Assembly: GCA_016946835.1 (NCBI GenBank)
Contig: JACVTC010000146.1
Span: 292,501 to 317,500, forward strand
Direction: 5' to 3'
DNA length: 25,000 nt
Origin: Neocallimastix lanati (nom. inval.)
Lineage: Eukaryota > Neocallimastigomycota > Neocallimastigomycetes > Neocallimastigales > Neocallimastigaceae
A model generated the notes under the pieces. That model was not told where the DNA came from. It saw only the letters and a list, made by a program, of their open reading frames with translations, and did not search any database. Below are positions 9,060 to 24,305 of this stretch, in pieces. The position numbers and the translations under genes were made by a program. Positions within the stretch are counted from its first letter, which is position 1, and every line of letters starts with the position of its first letter.

Positions 9060-9067
9060 CCAATCAT
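9060..9067 (+). promoter_or_regulatory. Possible CCAAT box upstream of beta-tubulin
   Basis: CCAATCAT, matching the consensus core (CCAATCA) of HAP/NF-Y factors, about 260 bp upstream of the beta-tubulin start and in inverted orientation to the gene. CCAAT boxes work in both orientations. The only other CCAATCAT I noticed is at 23823-23830, in another promoter region. No proof of function. Confidence 0.3.
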
Positions 9068-9090
9068 TATTTTTTTTTCTGATTTATAAT

Positions 9091-9238
9091 CCACATTTAA
9101 TTAAAATGTTAACAATTAGATAATAATATATCATGATAGTGCTTTATGAATAAAATACACAAATATCCTCGGTCACTTTTGTGTATTTTCTTCAAAATAT
9201 TATTTAAACCTTTCATTAACATTTAATTTTAAATGTGG
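9091..9238. repeat. Imperfect 148-bp palindrome upstream of beta-tubulin
   Basis: The outer arms start CCACATTTAATTAAAATG (9091 on) and end AATTTTAAATGTGG (to 9238); they pair over about 22 bp. The inner arms AAAATACACAAA (about 9152-9163) and TTTGTGTATTTT (about 9178-9189) pair around a loop containing CCTCGG. The sequence between is partly complementary. It could be a MITE-like relic, or a transcribed or DNA hairpin in the beta-tubulin promoter. No target duplication is clear. Confidence 0.7.
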
Positions 9239-10222
9239 CTTTTGTTTACATTTTCAATTTATTTCCTTTTTTTTTTATCCTTTAGAACCTTTACACTTAG
9301 TTATAACTGACTACTATTTTCATTGTTCTTTCTTTATTTTTTATTCATTTGAAATATTCAATATTTTCAATATTAACAAAACTTTCCCTCTTTTTTTTTT
9401 CTTTCCTTTTTATTATTACAAAATTATAAATTCCTTTATTTTAATATCTAATTACCTTATTTATTTATTTCTATTAAAAATAATTAAAAAAAAATGTTTT
9501 GAAATAAAAAAAGAAGAAAAGAGAAGAAATTTTTATTTATTTATATGATTTTCAAAATAATTTAAAGTAATAAATTTAGGATTATCAATAATAATAAATA
9601 AATGACATATATTAAATTGTATTGGATCAATTTATAAAAAAAAAAAAAAAAAATTAGATTTACCATTATTATAATTAATTACGAAATGCAATAAATAAAT
9701 AAATAAATAAATAAATAAATATAAATAAGATAAAATATTTTAAATTTTTATTTATTAATTATTATTATTATTATGATAATAATAAATATAATGAAATATT
9801 TAATAAATTATAATAATAATTAATTATAAAATAATAATTATTATTATTATCATTATTACTATTTATGAAATCTTAACTTACATATAATTAAATTTATTTA
9901 ATTATAAAATGCAAAATTGATATAATAAATTTTAATATTAATAATATTATTAATTATTTCTATCATCCTTATTATTGATGAATTAACAAATCGAAAGAAT
10001 ATTTAAATAAATAATTAATTTCTATTAATATATATAAATAGATGATTAAAAAGTATTAAACATCTTAAAAATTTTATTAATGTTATCCCTTCTATATTAT
10101 GTTTACATTGTATTATACGAAATGAAGGAAATATAATACAAAGATTAATTTATTTTAGTACAATTCCATCTATTATTATTATTATTTAAATTTTATTTTA
10201 CTATTTAAGACAAACATTAAAT

Positions 10223-10440
10223 ATAAATAAATAATGTAAATAAATAATATATATAAATAAATAAATATAATATAATATAAATAAATAATATATATAAATA
10301 AATAAATATAATATAATATAAATAAATAATGTATATAAATAAATAATATATATAAATAAATAAATAAATAATGTATATAAATAAATAAATAATGTATATA
10401 AATAAATAAATATATAGTAAATATAAATAAATAACATATA
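10223..10440. repeat. Minisatellite of TATAAATAAATAAT-like units
   Basis: About 220 bp of irregular tandem units such as AATAATGTATATAAATAAAT and AATATAATATAATATAAATA, with unit lengths of roughly 20-30 bp. Translated on the minus strand it gives only Tyr/Ile/Leu/Phe repeats, so it is not a gene. Confidence 0.75.
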
Positions 10441-11564
10441 AATATTAAGCAAATATAAATGAATATATATTAAAAAAGATATAAGTAAATAAATATATAA
10501 ATATAATATAATGTTATATAATTATTATACTCATCCATAATCTCATACATATATTAAATTTATGTGAAATAATTGATTCAGAGTAATTAAAATAATTATA
10601 TTTACAATATAATAAATTAAATCATTTTATACACCAATTATATGTTTACCACATATAATTCTTTTTATTCTATAAAAATTTAATAATTTATTCAAAAATG
10701 TAAAAAAAAATATACTTTATTCATTCCATTTTAATTTGAATTAACTTTAATAAATATCTGTATTTATTTTTGGTATAAATATTTATATTTAATTATATAT
10801 TAACAATACACTCTAAAAAGAAGAATATATATGGAAGATAATAATAAACTATTTTATGGCATCGTGTGCTAATATATTAGAATATAATGTTATATAAATA
10901 AATTATATCAATTGAATTGAATGAAAAGTAAACTAATTAAAACTTTGAATAAATGATACATTCTTTATTTCATAGGCTGAATTTGACAAATATTATTATT
11001 TAAGATTTGTTCTCTTATATATAGTTGAACTGTTTGTCTGTATATTATAGTATACTGTAATATATGTTAATTTTAAATTCAACTAATATTCATAATAAAA
11101 TTAATTTTAATTGAATTGAATTGCAACATATAATAGTATAATATATATTAATATATAACATGTAATATATTATAATACAATAGATAATATATATAAATCA
11201 TATATAAAAATTTCTTCCTGTGAAATACAAAAAAAAATAAGAAAAATAAGAAAAAAATTTTTTCTTATATTTGGAATAAATTTACTATAAATTTTTTGTA
11301 TTATATTATAAAATGTATGTTATATATTGGAATACAATGTATTATATAGAGACTATTACAATGAAATTGACGTATTAAATGATGAAATGGCTTATTGTAA
11401 TGTTTAACTTTCCACTTTTGAGAAATTAATCTTAATACATTAATTTTATAATTAAGACCATATATTATTAATTAATTGAAAAAATGTGGTATTCATATAA
11501 TTAATAAAAAAAATAATTAAATATTAATTAAATAATTAATATTTATTAATTATTAATTAAAAAA

Positions 11565-11900
11565 TAATAATTAAATAATAATTGAATAATAATAAATAAT
11601 AAATAATGGAATAATAAATAATTAAATAATAAATAATAAAAAGAGTATTTATTAATAAATAATAAATAATTAAAGATTAAATATTGAATATTAAATATTA
11701 AATATTGAATATTGAATATTGAATATTAAATATTAAATATTGAATATTGAATATTGAATATTAAATATTAAATATTGAATATTGAATATTGAAAAATGAA
11801 TATTAAATAATAAATAATGAATATTAAATATTAAATATTAAATGTTAAATATTTAATAATAAATAATCAATGAATATATAATAAATAATAAATGATAAAT
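11565..11900. repeat. Heptamer minisatellite with 35-bp higher-order period
   Basis: Array of 7-bp units GAATATT and AAATATT (about 11690-11850), flanked by AATAAAT/AATAATA units. The two variants alternate in the order G-A-A-G-G, repeated about three times, giving a 35-bp higher-order repeat before the order decays. Confidence 0.8.
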
Positions 11901-12207
11901 AATATATAAAATTTTTATCAATAATGCAAAATTTAAATTTTGTACATAACAAATAATGTATGTATATTGTATATCATTAATGTAAATATTAATGTATATA
12001 GATTTATTAATGATACATATTAATGTTTAAATTATTATTATATGAAATTTATAATCATTTTGATTATAATATTTATGTTTAGATGTTTAAATAGGTTTAT
12101 CTAATATTTATTATATAGATTTAATATAAATTAAATATTAACTGTTATATTATTATTAATGATCTTAATGTTTTTTTTTTTTTTATTTATGAAGATAACC
12201 ATGATAA

Positions 12208-12366
12208 TGCAATATTGGAATAGAATGAAAAATGCGCTTTTCATCATCCTATTTATCACCTTCTATTATTCACTACAATATTAGAATAGTACTAAAATTT
12301 TAAATATTCATCTTACTTATCACTTTCTATTATTCACTACAATATTAGAATAGTGTTAAAATTTTA
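12208..12366. repeat. Tandem 64-66-bp repeat, about 2.5 copies
   Basis: Two close copies of a unit containing TTCTATTATTCACTACAATA and TTAGAATAGT (CAATATTAG at 12276 and 12340), preceded by a more diverged copy with CAATATTGGAATAG at 12210. Spacings are 66 and 64 bp. The unit is more complex than the surrounding simple sequence; no coding potential is seen. Confidence 0.75.
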
Positions 12367-13358
12367 ATTATACTATCTTTTTATGATATTATTAAATAGT
12401 AATGATCAAAGCCATTTTTTACAACATAATTCGTATTCTCTCTTTGAATTTGCCATGTATTATCGTTAATTAAAATGGTATAATTAATAAAGCTTTTTAA
12501 TCTAATTTTAATAAAGATTATTCGGACAAAATTATTAAAAATTAATTTCATTATTTAAAATTATAAAATTTGAAATCACTGACAAATTTTATACACATTA
12601 TAGCATAAAACAAATAATAATAATTAATAAGAAAATAGTCGATAATAGAATTAGCATTCATTCAAAAAAAAATAAATACTCTAAGGATAAAGATGAATAA
12701 TAATAATTACAAAGATGATAATTAACATTCATTCCAAAATTATTATATTGATTACATAAAATCTTTAATACTATTTGTATTTTATTATTATTTGAAAAAT
12801 TTTTTTTCTAACAAAATATAAATAATAATAATAATAATAAAGTTTTATATATTATTAATATATATTTTTAATTAATTTTATAAAAAATAAAAAACAATTT
12901 AGAAAAAATAAATATTAGATCTAACCCTTCAGTTGTATTGATAAAATTTATCAATGAATAAATAGAAATGACGAATTTCATTAATTCCTACTATAAATGT
13001 TAAGATTAGATTTAATATTAACTGTACTATTTTTAATTTGCGATTAATTATATGATATAATAAAATTTAAATTATAAAAAAAAAAAAATATATATATATA
13101 TATATAAAAAATGAAAATTATTAAATAAAAAAAAAAAAGAATAGAACCCAAGTCCAATTCTTCAGTACTTCATTGATGGAGGCCTTTTTTTTTTTTTTAT
13201 CTTTTTAAATATCTATTATCTTTTTAAATATTAAAACCGTTAATTAATATGATCATTAAAAATAAATGATTGAATAAATTAATTAAACAGTAAGAGTTAA
13301 CAAAATAAATAAAGTCATTTTATATGATAGTGTATTTTAATCAGTGGTAATGAACCAG

Positions 13359-13431
13359 GATAACTTGATTAATTTTGTAACAATTACTATTTTATTATTA
13401 CTTATTCATAACAAAATTAATCATGGGTATC
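13359..13431. repeat. Imperfect inverted repeat, 20-bp arms
   Basis: Left arm GATAACTTGATTAATTTTGT (13359-13378) and right arm ACAAAATTAATCATGGGTAT (13411-13430) are near reverse complements around a spacer of about 32 bp. It could form a hairpin; origin unknown. Confidence 0.6.
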
Positions 13432-14301
13432 AAATATATCTCTGTTTAAGTTGTTAATAGTTTACTCTACTGATTGATAATTCATGTTTTATGTATTCAT
13501 TATTTTAATAATTAGAAATAATAATCATCAGTCTCTCGAAAAATAAAAGTTTGTTTGTATTTTTATAATATTACTCATTCTTAATTCATTCTTTATCATT
13601 ACTTGTGTTTATTAATTTTTTATTTTTTTATAATAATATTATAATATTAATAGTCCTATCTTTATTATCATTTTCTTATAAATTATTAATCATTTTGCAT
13701 ATATTACTATTTATTATGTAAATATTACTATGTATTTTGTAAGTATGACTATTTATTATGTATATATTAATATTCATTTTGTATTTTCTTAATAGTAATA
13801 AAGAAATAAAATCAATCAATTAATATATAGCATATATAAAATACTTAATGTTTTATATTTTGTTAAATATAAAATAGTATATTATTTTATTGTTTTTATT
13901 TATTTATTTATTTATTTATATTAATATAAATATAATAAAATTGTTTTTTCCTTTATTATATTATAAATTTTATTAATATTATTATATTATTATTAAAAAA
14001 TTATTATAGAAAAGGCTTTTTTTATTAAATTGAAGATAAAAAGAAAAAAAATGAATGTGAATATGAATAAATTATTGAATAAATTAATAAGTAAACCTTA
14101 TTTATTAATATTTCAAATTAAATTTTAATTAATTTCAAAGATTGCACAAAATCATCTTTATATTATTTCTATATTCAAAAATATATCAAATAAAGTTTGA
14201 ATGGAATTTTTATTCATTTTTAATTATCCTATTGTTTAATTTTTTATTTATTTATCATTTATTAATAAATAGTCTTTTTATTTATTCAATTATTTATTAT
14301 G

Positions 14302-14709
14302 TAATATTTAATATTTAATATTTAATATTTATTATTTATTATTTATTATTTATTATTTATTATTTATTATTTATTATTATTTATTATTTATTATTTATTA
14401 TTCAATTATTCAATTATTCAATTATTTATTATTTATTATTTATTATTTATTATTTATTATTTATTATTTATTATTTATTATTTATTATTTATTATTTATT
14501 ATTTATTATTTATTATTTATTATTTATTATTTATTATTTATTATTTATTATTTATTATTTATTATTTATTATTTATTATTTATTATTATTATTATTTATT
14601 ATTTATTATTTATTATTTATTATTCAATTATTTATTATTTATTATTCAATTATTTATTATTTATTATTTATTATTTATTATTTATTATTTATTATTTATA
14701 ATTTATTAT
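14302..14709. repeat. About 400-bp heptamer satellite (TTATTTA)n
   Basis: More than 50 units of a 7-bp repeat TTATTTA with TTATTCA variants and occasional one-unit slips. The edge near 14302-14325 carries TTAATAT units. It is the reverse complement in type of the heptamer array at 11565-11900. Confidence 0.9.
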
Positions 14710-15599
14710 GAATAGCTGATGATAATAAATGTTAATAAATAAAAGTATATAAATAAAAAAAGAGAAAATAGGTTTAAATTTGAGCTTAAGAAAGTAACCA
14801 TTTAAATAACATTAATTGAATTGTTTAAATAGTAGTAAATAAAAATTATATTTAAAGATAGAAATTATATAGCGTAGATATATAGTGTTATTATAAATAT
14901 ATAGTTTAACGATATTTATATTTTCTTATAAATCATATTTCTTAATAGTATTAAATAATAGATTAACATTATTTTATATCTTCTTATATATATATTATTT
15001 TTAAATTATATATTGATAACTATCAGTAATTATGATATAATTATAATAGTTAACAATAAAACTAATTCTACAGTTAAAATATATATTTAAAAAAATCAAT
15101 ATATATAAATATTGATAAAGATTATTATTATTATTATTATTGGTAGGATTTATGATTATTTTTATTAAAATTAAATAAAATTAATAATAAAATAAATATT
15201 TAATAGTTTAAGAATAATAATGTAAAAAAAAAAAATTAAAATAAAAAAAAAAGCCAACTTAGTGGTGTATGTTTATTTATTTATTTTTTTAAAAAATAAT
15301 AATAATAATAATAATAATAGACAATAAAATGAAATTGAAAAAAGAAACAAAAAAGCATTATTTTTCCTTTTTTTTTTTTTTTTTTTCCTTTCTCCTTTTT
15401 CTTTTCTTTTGTTTTTTATTTTAGTTTATTTTTCTTTTTTATAAATCAATGAAATAATAAAATATATTTATAAAATATTTTATTATTTATTATTTATTAT
15501 GATTATTTATTATTTATTATAAAAATGAAAAGTTATTTAATAAATTAAAAGATAAAAAACTAAAACTAAAACTAAAAATAATAATTATTATTATATATA

Positions 15600-16045
15600 T
15601 AAATTATTTATATTTATATTATTTATATTTATATTCATATTTATTTTTAATATTTATTTTTAATATTTATTTTTAATATTTATATTTAATATTTATATTT
15701 ATATTTATAATTGTTTATATTTATATTCATAGAATTATTTATATTCATAAAGTTATTTATATTTATATTCATGGAATTATTTATATTCATAAAATTATTT
15801 ATATTTATAAAATTATTTATATTTATATATACATTTTTTTTTCTATTTTTAATTATTTCTTTTCTTTTTTCATGTTTTGATTAGCCATGACTCATGTTAC
15901 ACTCGATTAATCTTACCATGACTAATAAATACTTCTATTATATAATTTCTCTTTTTTTTTTTTTTTTTTTATATTTATATTTATATTTATATTCATATTC
16001 ATATTCATATTTATATTTATATTCATATTCATATTCATATTTATA
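15600..16045. repeat. Degenerate ATTTAT/ATTCAT repeat blocks
   Basis: Two blocks (about 15600-15835 and 15970-16045) of hexameric ATTTAT and ATTCAT units. The first block also shows a longer phrase, AAATTATTTATATTCAT, about four times. A more complex 60-bp stretch (about 15880-15940) and a T run lie between them. No coding signal. Confidence 0.65.
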
Positions 16046-16674
16046 GAGAATACAATAATAAATAAATAAATCAATTTTTATATTATTTTATTTCAATATT
16101 TATATAAATTTATTAATTGATTGATCAACGGGTTAGATTTATTGAATTAATAAATTAGAAAATAGTTTATCATTTTTGTTTATATATAAAATTATAAAGC
16201 ATACAATAATAAAACATAAAATACTCTTTCCTTTGGATTTAAATTACTTTAAAATAAATTCAAATTTTATACTTAATGTTAAATATTAATTATTTGATAT
16301 ATATATTTTTTATTTTTTATTTTCTTTTTATTTATTTGTTACTTGGTTAAAAAGGTGTAAATACTAAAATACGACTTCTTCTATTAGTAATAAATACTTA
16401 TTATCAATCTTTTTATTTGATTTTCTAAAATAATTTTCATAAATTCATTATCATTATTTTTTTCTTAATCTTTCACAAATAATATTCATTTAAATCAATT
16501 AATAATAAATGTGAACTAAGGGATGATTGGAAAAAACTCAGTATAAAAATTATAAATAATATATGTAATATCTACACGCTATACTTTTGATATTTCTTTT
16601 GATGTTAAAAGTAAATTATTTTTAAATAATACTAATAATAATAACCAATGTAATAAATAAAAAAAAAAATTTAA

Positions 16675-16705
<31 letters not shown>

Positions 16706-16791
16706 TTTTTGTTTATTTTTATTTCTCTTTTTTATTTTAATATTAAATATAAACTCTATTAAATAATTTTAATGAACCTCTGATATAAAAG

Positions 16792-16822
<31 letters not shown>

Positions 16823-18094
16823 GTTTATTTAATTATAATGAATCTTTATCTTTAATTTAATTAAGTTAAATAAATAAAAAAGATGATTCGACTTAAAATT
16901 TATTAACCAAAATTATAAATAAAACACGTGGTTATATGCATTAATCTATGTTTAGAAATTTTTTAATATTACAAAGTTTTTTTTTTATTTTTTATTATTA
17001 TTATTATTTAATATTTTTAAATTTAATTTGTTATAAATTAAAAATGTATTAAATAGTAATTTTTTATATATATATATATATATATATTTTACCTATTTTG
17101 ATAAACTATTAATGATAATAAATAAATAAATGAATAAACTAATTATAAATGGTTATAACTATTTTTTAACTTTCTTTTTAGCAATTGATAATTAGAATAA
17201 TTGGAATAGTTGAAATACTTTTAGTCGTTTTTTACAGGGTTATGCTTAATATTAAATTAGTTTTTTTTTTTTTTTTTTTTTTTTTTATTATGTATTAATA
17301 TTTTTCATGGAGTATCTTCATTCATACTAATCTATTATACCTAATAACTATTTAATATATGTATATATCTTTGTAAAATTTCTATGTAATAGAATTTTTT
17401 TTTTTGTAATATACAAAGTTATTAATATTATAATTTTCTTTAAATTTTAAAACGAAAAACAGTATACTATTTAATCTATTTAATTAATGGGGTTAGATTT
17501 CAATTATTCAAATTTTTATTTTTGAGAAAAGTATGTGTGTTTTTTATAATAAACTTTATTTATTTTTGTATTTATTTAATACATAAATTTTATTAATGTA
17601 AAGAACTCATTTTTTTAAGATAATAAAAATAATTATTTTTTATAGTAAAAATTACATATTTAATCATGTGATAATTCTATGAATTAATACACATAGATAA
17701 ATGTTACACAACATAAAAATATAAGAATAAAATATTAATATAAGATAAGAATATAATATTGATAATAATATAAGAATATAAGAATATAATATTAATAATA
17801 TAAAATATAAAATAAAATGTGATTATTTTAACAATTTTAAATATTTATTACTATAATTATTTTTATAATATTGATATTGATTTAATTTTTAATTTTTATT
17901 TTAATACTTTTTTTTAATAATTTCATTTTATTAAAAATACTTAATTTTATTATTCCTATAGAGGTGACTGTAATTAATAATAATAAAAAAAATGATAATG
18001 ACAGATATTAAGGTCAAAAGATCAATCAAAAAAGATCTATTAATTTAAATAACTATTACTGAAGAAATTATAAATTAAAATATTAATTATTACT

Positions 18095-18240
18095 ATTAAT
18101 CTACTACTAACTATTACTACTATTACTACTATTAGTCTACTTTTAATTACTACTATTATTACTACAATTAGTCTACTTTTAATTACTACTATTATTACTA
18201 CAATTAGTCTACTATTAACTAATACTAATATTACTACTAA
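18095..18240. repeat. 36-bp minisatellite
   Basis: The unit begins ATTAGTCTACTTTTAATTAC and ends ATTATTACTACA, starting at 18131, 18167 and 18203, exactly 36 bp apart, with partial copies on both sides. A multiple-of-three period keeps all frames open, which explains the 90-codon open frame over it; Val/Ile-rich and not convincing as protein. Confidence 0.8.
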
Positions 18241-18458
18241 TGTTATTATTTGATTAATTATATAGAATATATTAAATATATATATATATATATATTTTAA
18301 ATTGTTTGACAAATTGTTTCTATAATAGGTAACTTAATAAAAAAATATTAATAATGGACATAAAATAAAATTTAAATACTAATAGAGCTTTAAATTTTTT
18401 CTTTTACTTATAAAATGATAATATTGAATTAATTAATATTAGTATAAATATATTCTTT

Positions 18459-18492
<34 letters not shown>

Positions 18493-18714
18493 AATCTATA
18501 ACTCTTATTAATAAAAAAAAAATCTCAGAAAAAAGAAACAATAATAATAATAATAATAATAAATAGTAAAGAGTTAAATAAAATTAGTGATAATAAAAAG
18601 GAAAGAATTAAAATTATTAATAATTAAAAATAAAAGAATTAAAAATAAAATAAGATGAATGAGTCTATTAAATCATAAATAAAATAGAAAATAAAATATT
18701 AATAGAATATGGTA

Positions 18715-22981
<4,267 letters not shown>

Positions 22982-23715
22982 TTAAAATTTACTAAATAAT
23001 ATAGTATTAATTTTAGATATATTAAATATATATATATATTATTTTTTTAAAAGTACTTATAAAAATAATATTTAATATTGTATTTTTCTTTTTTTTTTAT
23101 AAAAAAAAAATAAATTATAATTTTCAATATTGATATTTTATTTTAGATTTCTTATTGAAGATTAAAATTTCATTTATTAAATTAGATAGTTATTATTATT
23201 ATTATTTTTTAATGATATATAGATATAAAAAAAAAAGCTGTCTTAAATTATATTTTTTATTTTATATATTTTATTATTTAATAATTAATTATTCTATATT
23301 GTTTTAATTAATTTTTTTTAATAATTAATTATATATAAATATTTATATATAAATTTATAATTAATTAAAAAATAAAAAAATTTTAATTATATAAAAATTT
23401 TTAAATTATAAAAATGATTTTGAAAAAAGAAATTTTTTTTTAAAGTTTTTTAATTAATGAAAAGAAAATAAAAAAAATAAAAATTAATAATACTTGAATA
23501 CAATATAAAAAAAAAATTATAGTTATATATATAATAATTATATATTATTATTTTATAGTATCACTTTATATTATTATTTTATATTATTATTTTATATTAT
23601 TGTTTTATAGTATTATTTTATATTATTATTTTGTGGTTAATCATTACTTATTATCTTTTATTATCATTATATAGTTTATTATCATCATTTATTTATTATT
23701 TTATATTTTTATAAT

Positions 23716-23757
<42 letters not shown>

Positions 23758-23822
23758 TATTAATAACTTATTTACTTTTTATTTTATTCTCTTTTGTGTA
23801 ATTTGTATTTTTATTATATTAG

Positions 23823-23830
23823 CCAATCAT
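23823..23830 (+). promoter_or_regulatory. Possible CCAAT box, KRI1-like promoter
   Basis: CCAATCAT, 374 bp upstream of the KRI1-like start codon, just before the T43 run. It is the same octamer as at 9060-9067 upstream of beta-tubulin, within very AT-rich DNA where it stands out. Confidence 0.3.
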
Positions 23831-23852
23831 TTTACAATAAATGTTTAAATCG

Positions 23853-23853
<1 letters not shown>

Positions 23854-23896
<43 letters not shown>
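23854..23896. repeat. T43 homopolymer
   Basis: Uninterrupted run of 43 T in the KRI1-like promoter region, the longest homopolymer seen here that is not a retrotransposon tail. Long dA:dT tracts exclude nucleosomes in fungi, so a promoter role is possible; its length may also be a sequencing estimate. Confidence 0.9.
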
Positions 23897-23900
<4 letters not shown>

Positions 23901-24196
23901 AAAAATTTTATTATAAATTTTTTTTTTTATTTTTTAAACTATTCTGAATTATAAAAATATAATTTTGAATAAGGAAAAAAAAAAATTATTTATTTATTTA
24001 TTTATTTATTAATACTTTATTATTTGAAATTATAATTTTTAAATTTGGAATTTATTAAATTGCATATTTAATTAATTTATATATAAAAACTTTTTTTAAT
24101 TTCAACATTTATTTCTTATTTCTTTTTTTATTTATTTAATTTAATTAGTTTTATTTTATTCCATTTATTTTTTTAATAAAAAAATAATATACCAAA

Positions 24197-24305
24197 ATGC
24201 CTAATATGTTTGATTCTGATGGTGAAGAGGATATTACCCTCACCATCAATGAAAAATTCGCTGATAAATATGAAAAAAGAAAGCAAAATGAAGAATTAAC
24301 AAGAT
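24197..24305 (+). CDS. KRI1: KRI1-like ribosome biogenesis protein, first exon (partial gene)
   Basis: ATG in the context ACCAAAATG opens a 36-codon exon, MPNMFDSDGEEDITLTINEK then FADKYEKRKQNEELTR, ending at a GTAATT donor (24306) in phase 1. The pattern of an acidic DSDGEE followed by a hydrophobic strand, xxNExFAxxYExxKxxEEL, matches the N-terminus of KRI1 proteins (human and fungal), nucleolar factors that bind KRR1 and are needed for 40S ribosome assembly. Base composition is much less AT-rich than the flanks, which supports a real exon. No convincing second exon is seen before the window ends, so the intron exceeds about 690 bp or an exon is missed. The call rests on one short exon. Confidence 0.6.

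Larger units (their letters stand above)
8802..18714. other. Gene desert of about 10 kb, A/T simple-sequence rich
   Basis: Between the beta- and delta-tubulin genes I find no convincing coding region, tRNA or other RNA gene. Long open frames here are translations of tandem repeats. The content is A/T homopolymers, (TA)n, (AAAT)n and (ATT)n tracts, several minisatellites listed separately, and two imperfect palindromes. The beta-tubulin promoter should lie in the first few hundred bases and the delta-tubulin terminator in the last few hundred. Confidence 0.7.
22982..24196. promoter_or_regulatory. Divergent intergenic region between delta-tubulin and KRI1-like gene
   Basis: About 1.2 kb between two divergently transcribed genes, so it should hold both promoters. 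It is almost pure A/T, with a tandem TATTATTTTATA motif at about 23565-23635, a T29-type run near 23720-23748 and a T43 run at 23854-23896. The only complex stretch is about 23780-23850, including CCAATCAT at 23823-23830. No coding signal. Confidence 0.5.

Noticed and set aside
10201-10452. Minus-strand open frame rich in Tyr, Ile, Leu and Phe
   Set aside because: Pure translation of an AT minisatellite; no domain, no base-composition shift.
11940-12960. Short palindromes such as TTGATAAAATTTATCAA near 12942-12958
   Set aside because: Short A/T palindromes are expected by chance at this composition.
10223-18240. Regular repeat arrays as possible CRISPR
   Set aside because: Units are contiguous with no unique spacers; these are eukaryotic minisatellites.
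18040-18312. Minus-strand open frame of 90 codons, Val/Ile/Leu-rich
   Set aside because: Covers the 36-bp minisatellite, whose multiple-of-three period keeps frames open.
8900-18600. Search for tRNA, 5S, U6 or other RNA genes in the gene desert
   Set aside because: No GGTTCGAATCC-type T arm, no A/B boxes and no recognisable snRNA motif were found by eye; weak matches were in simple sequence.
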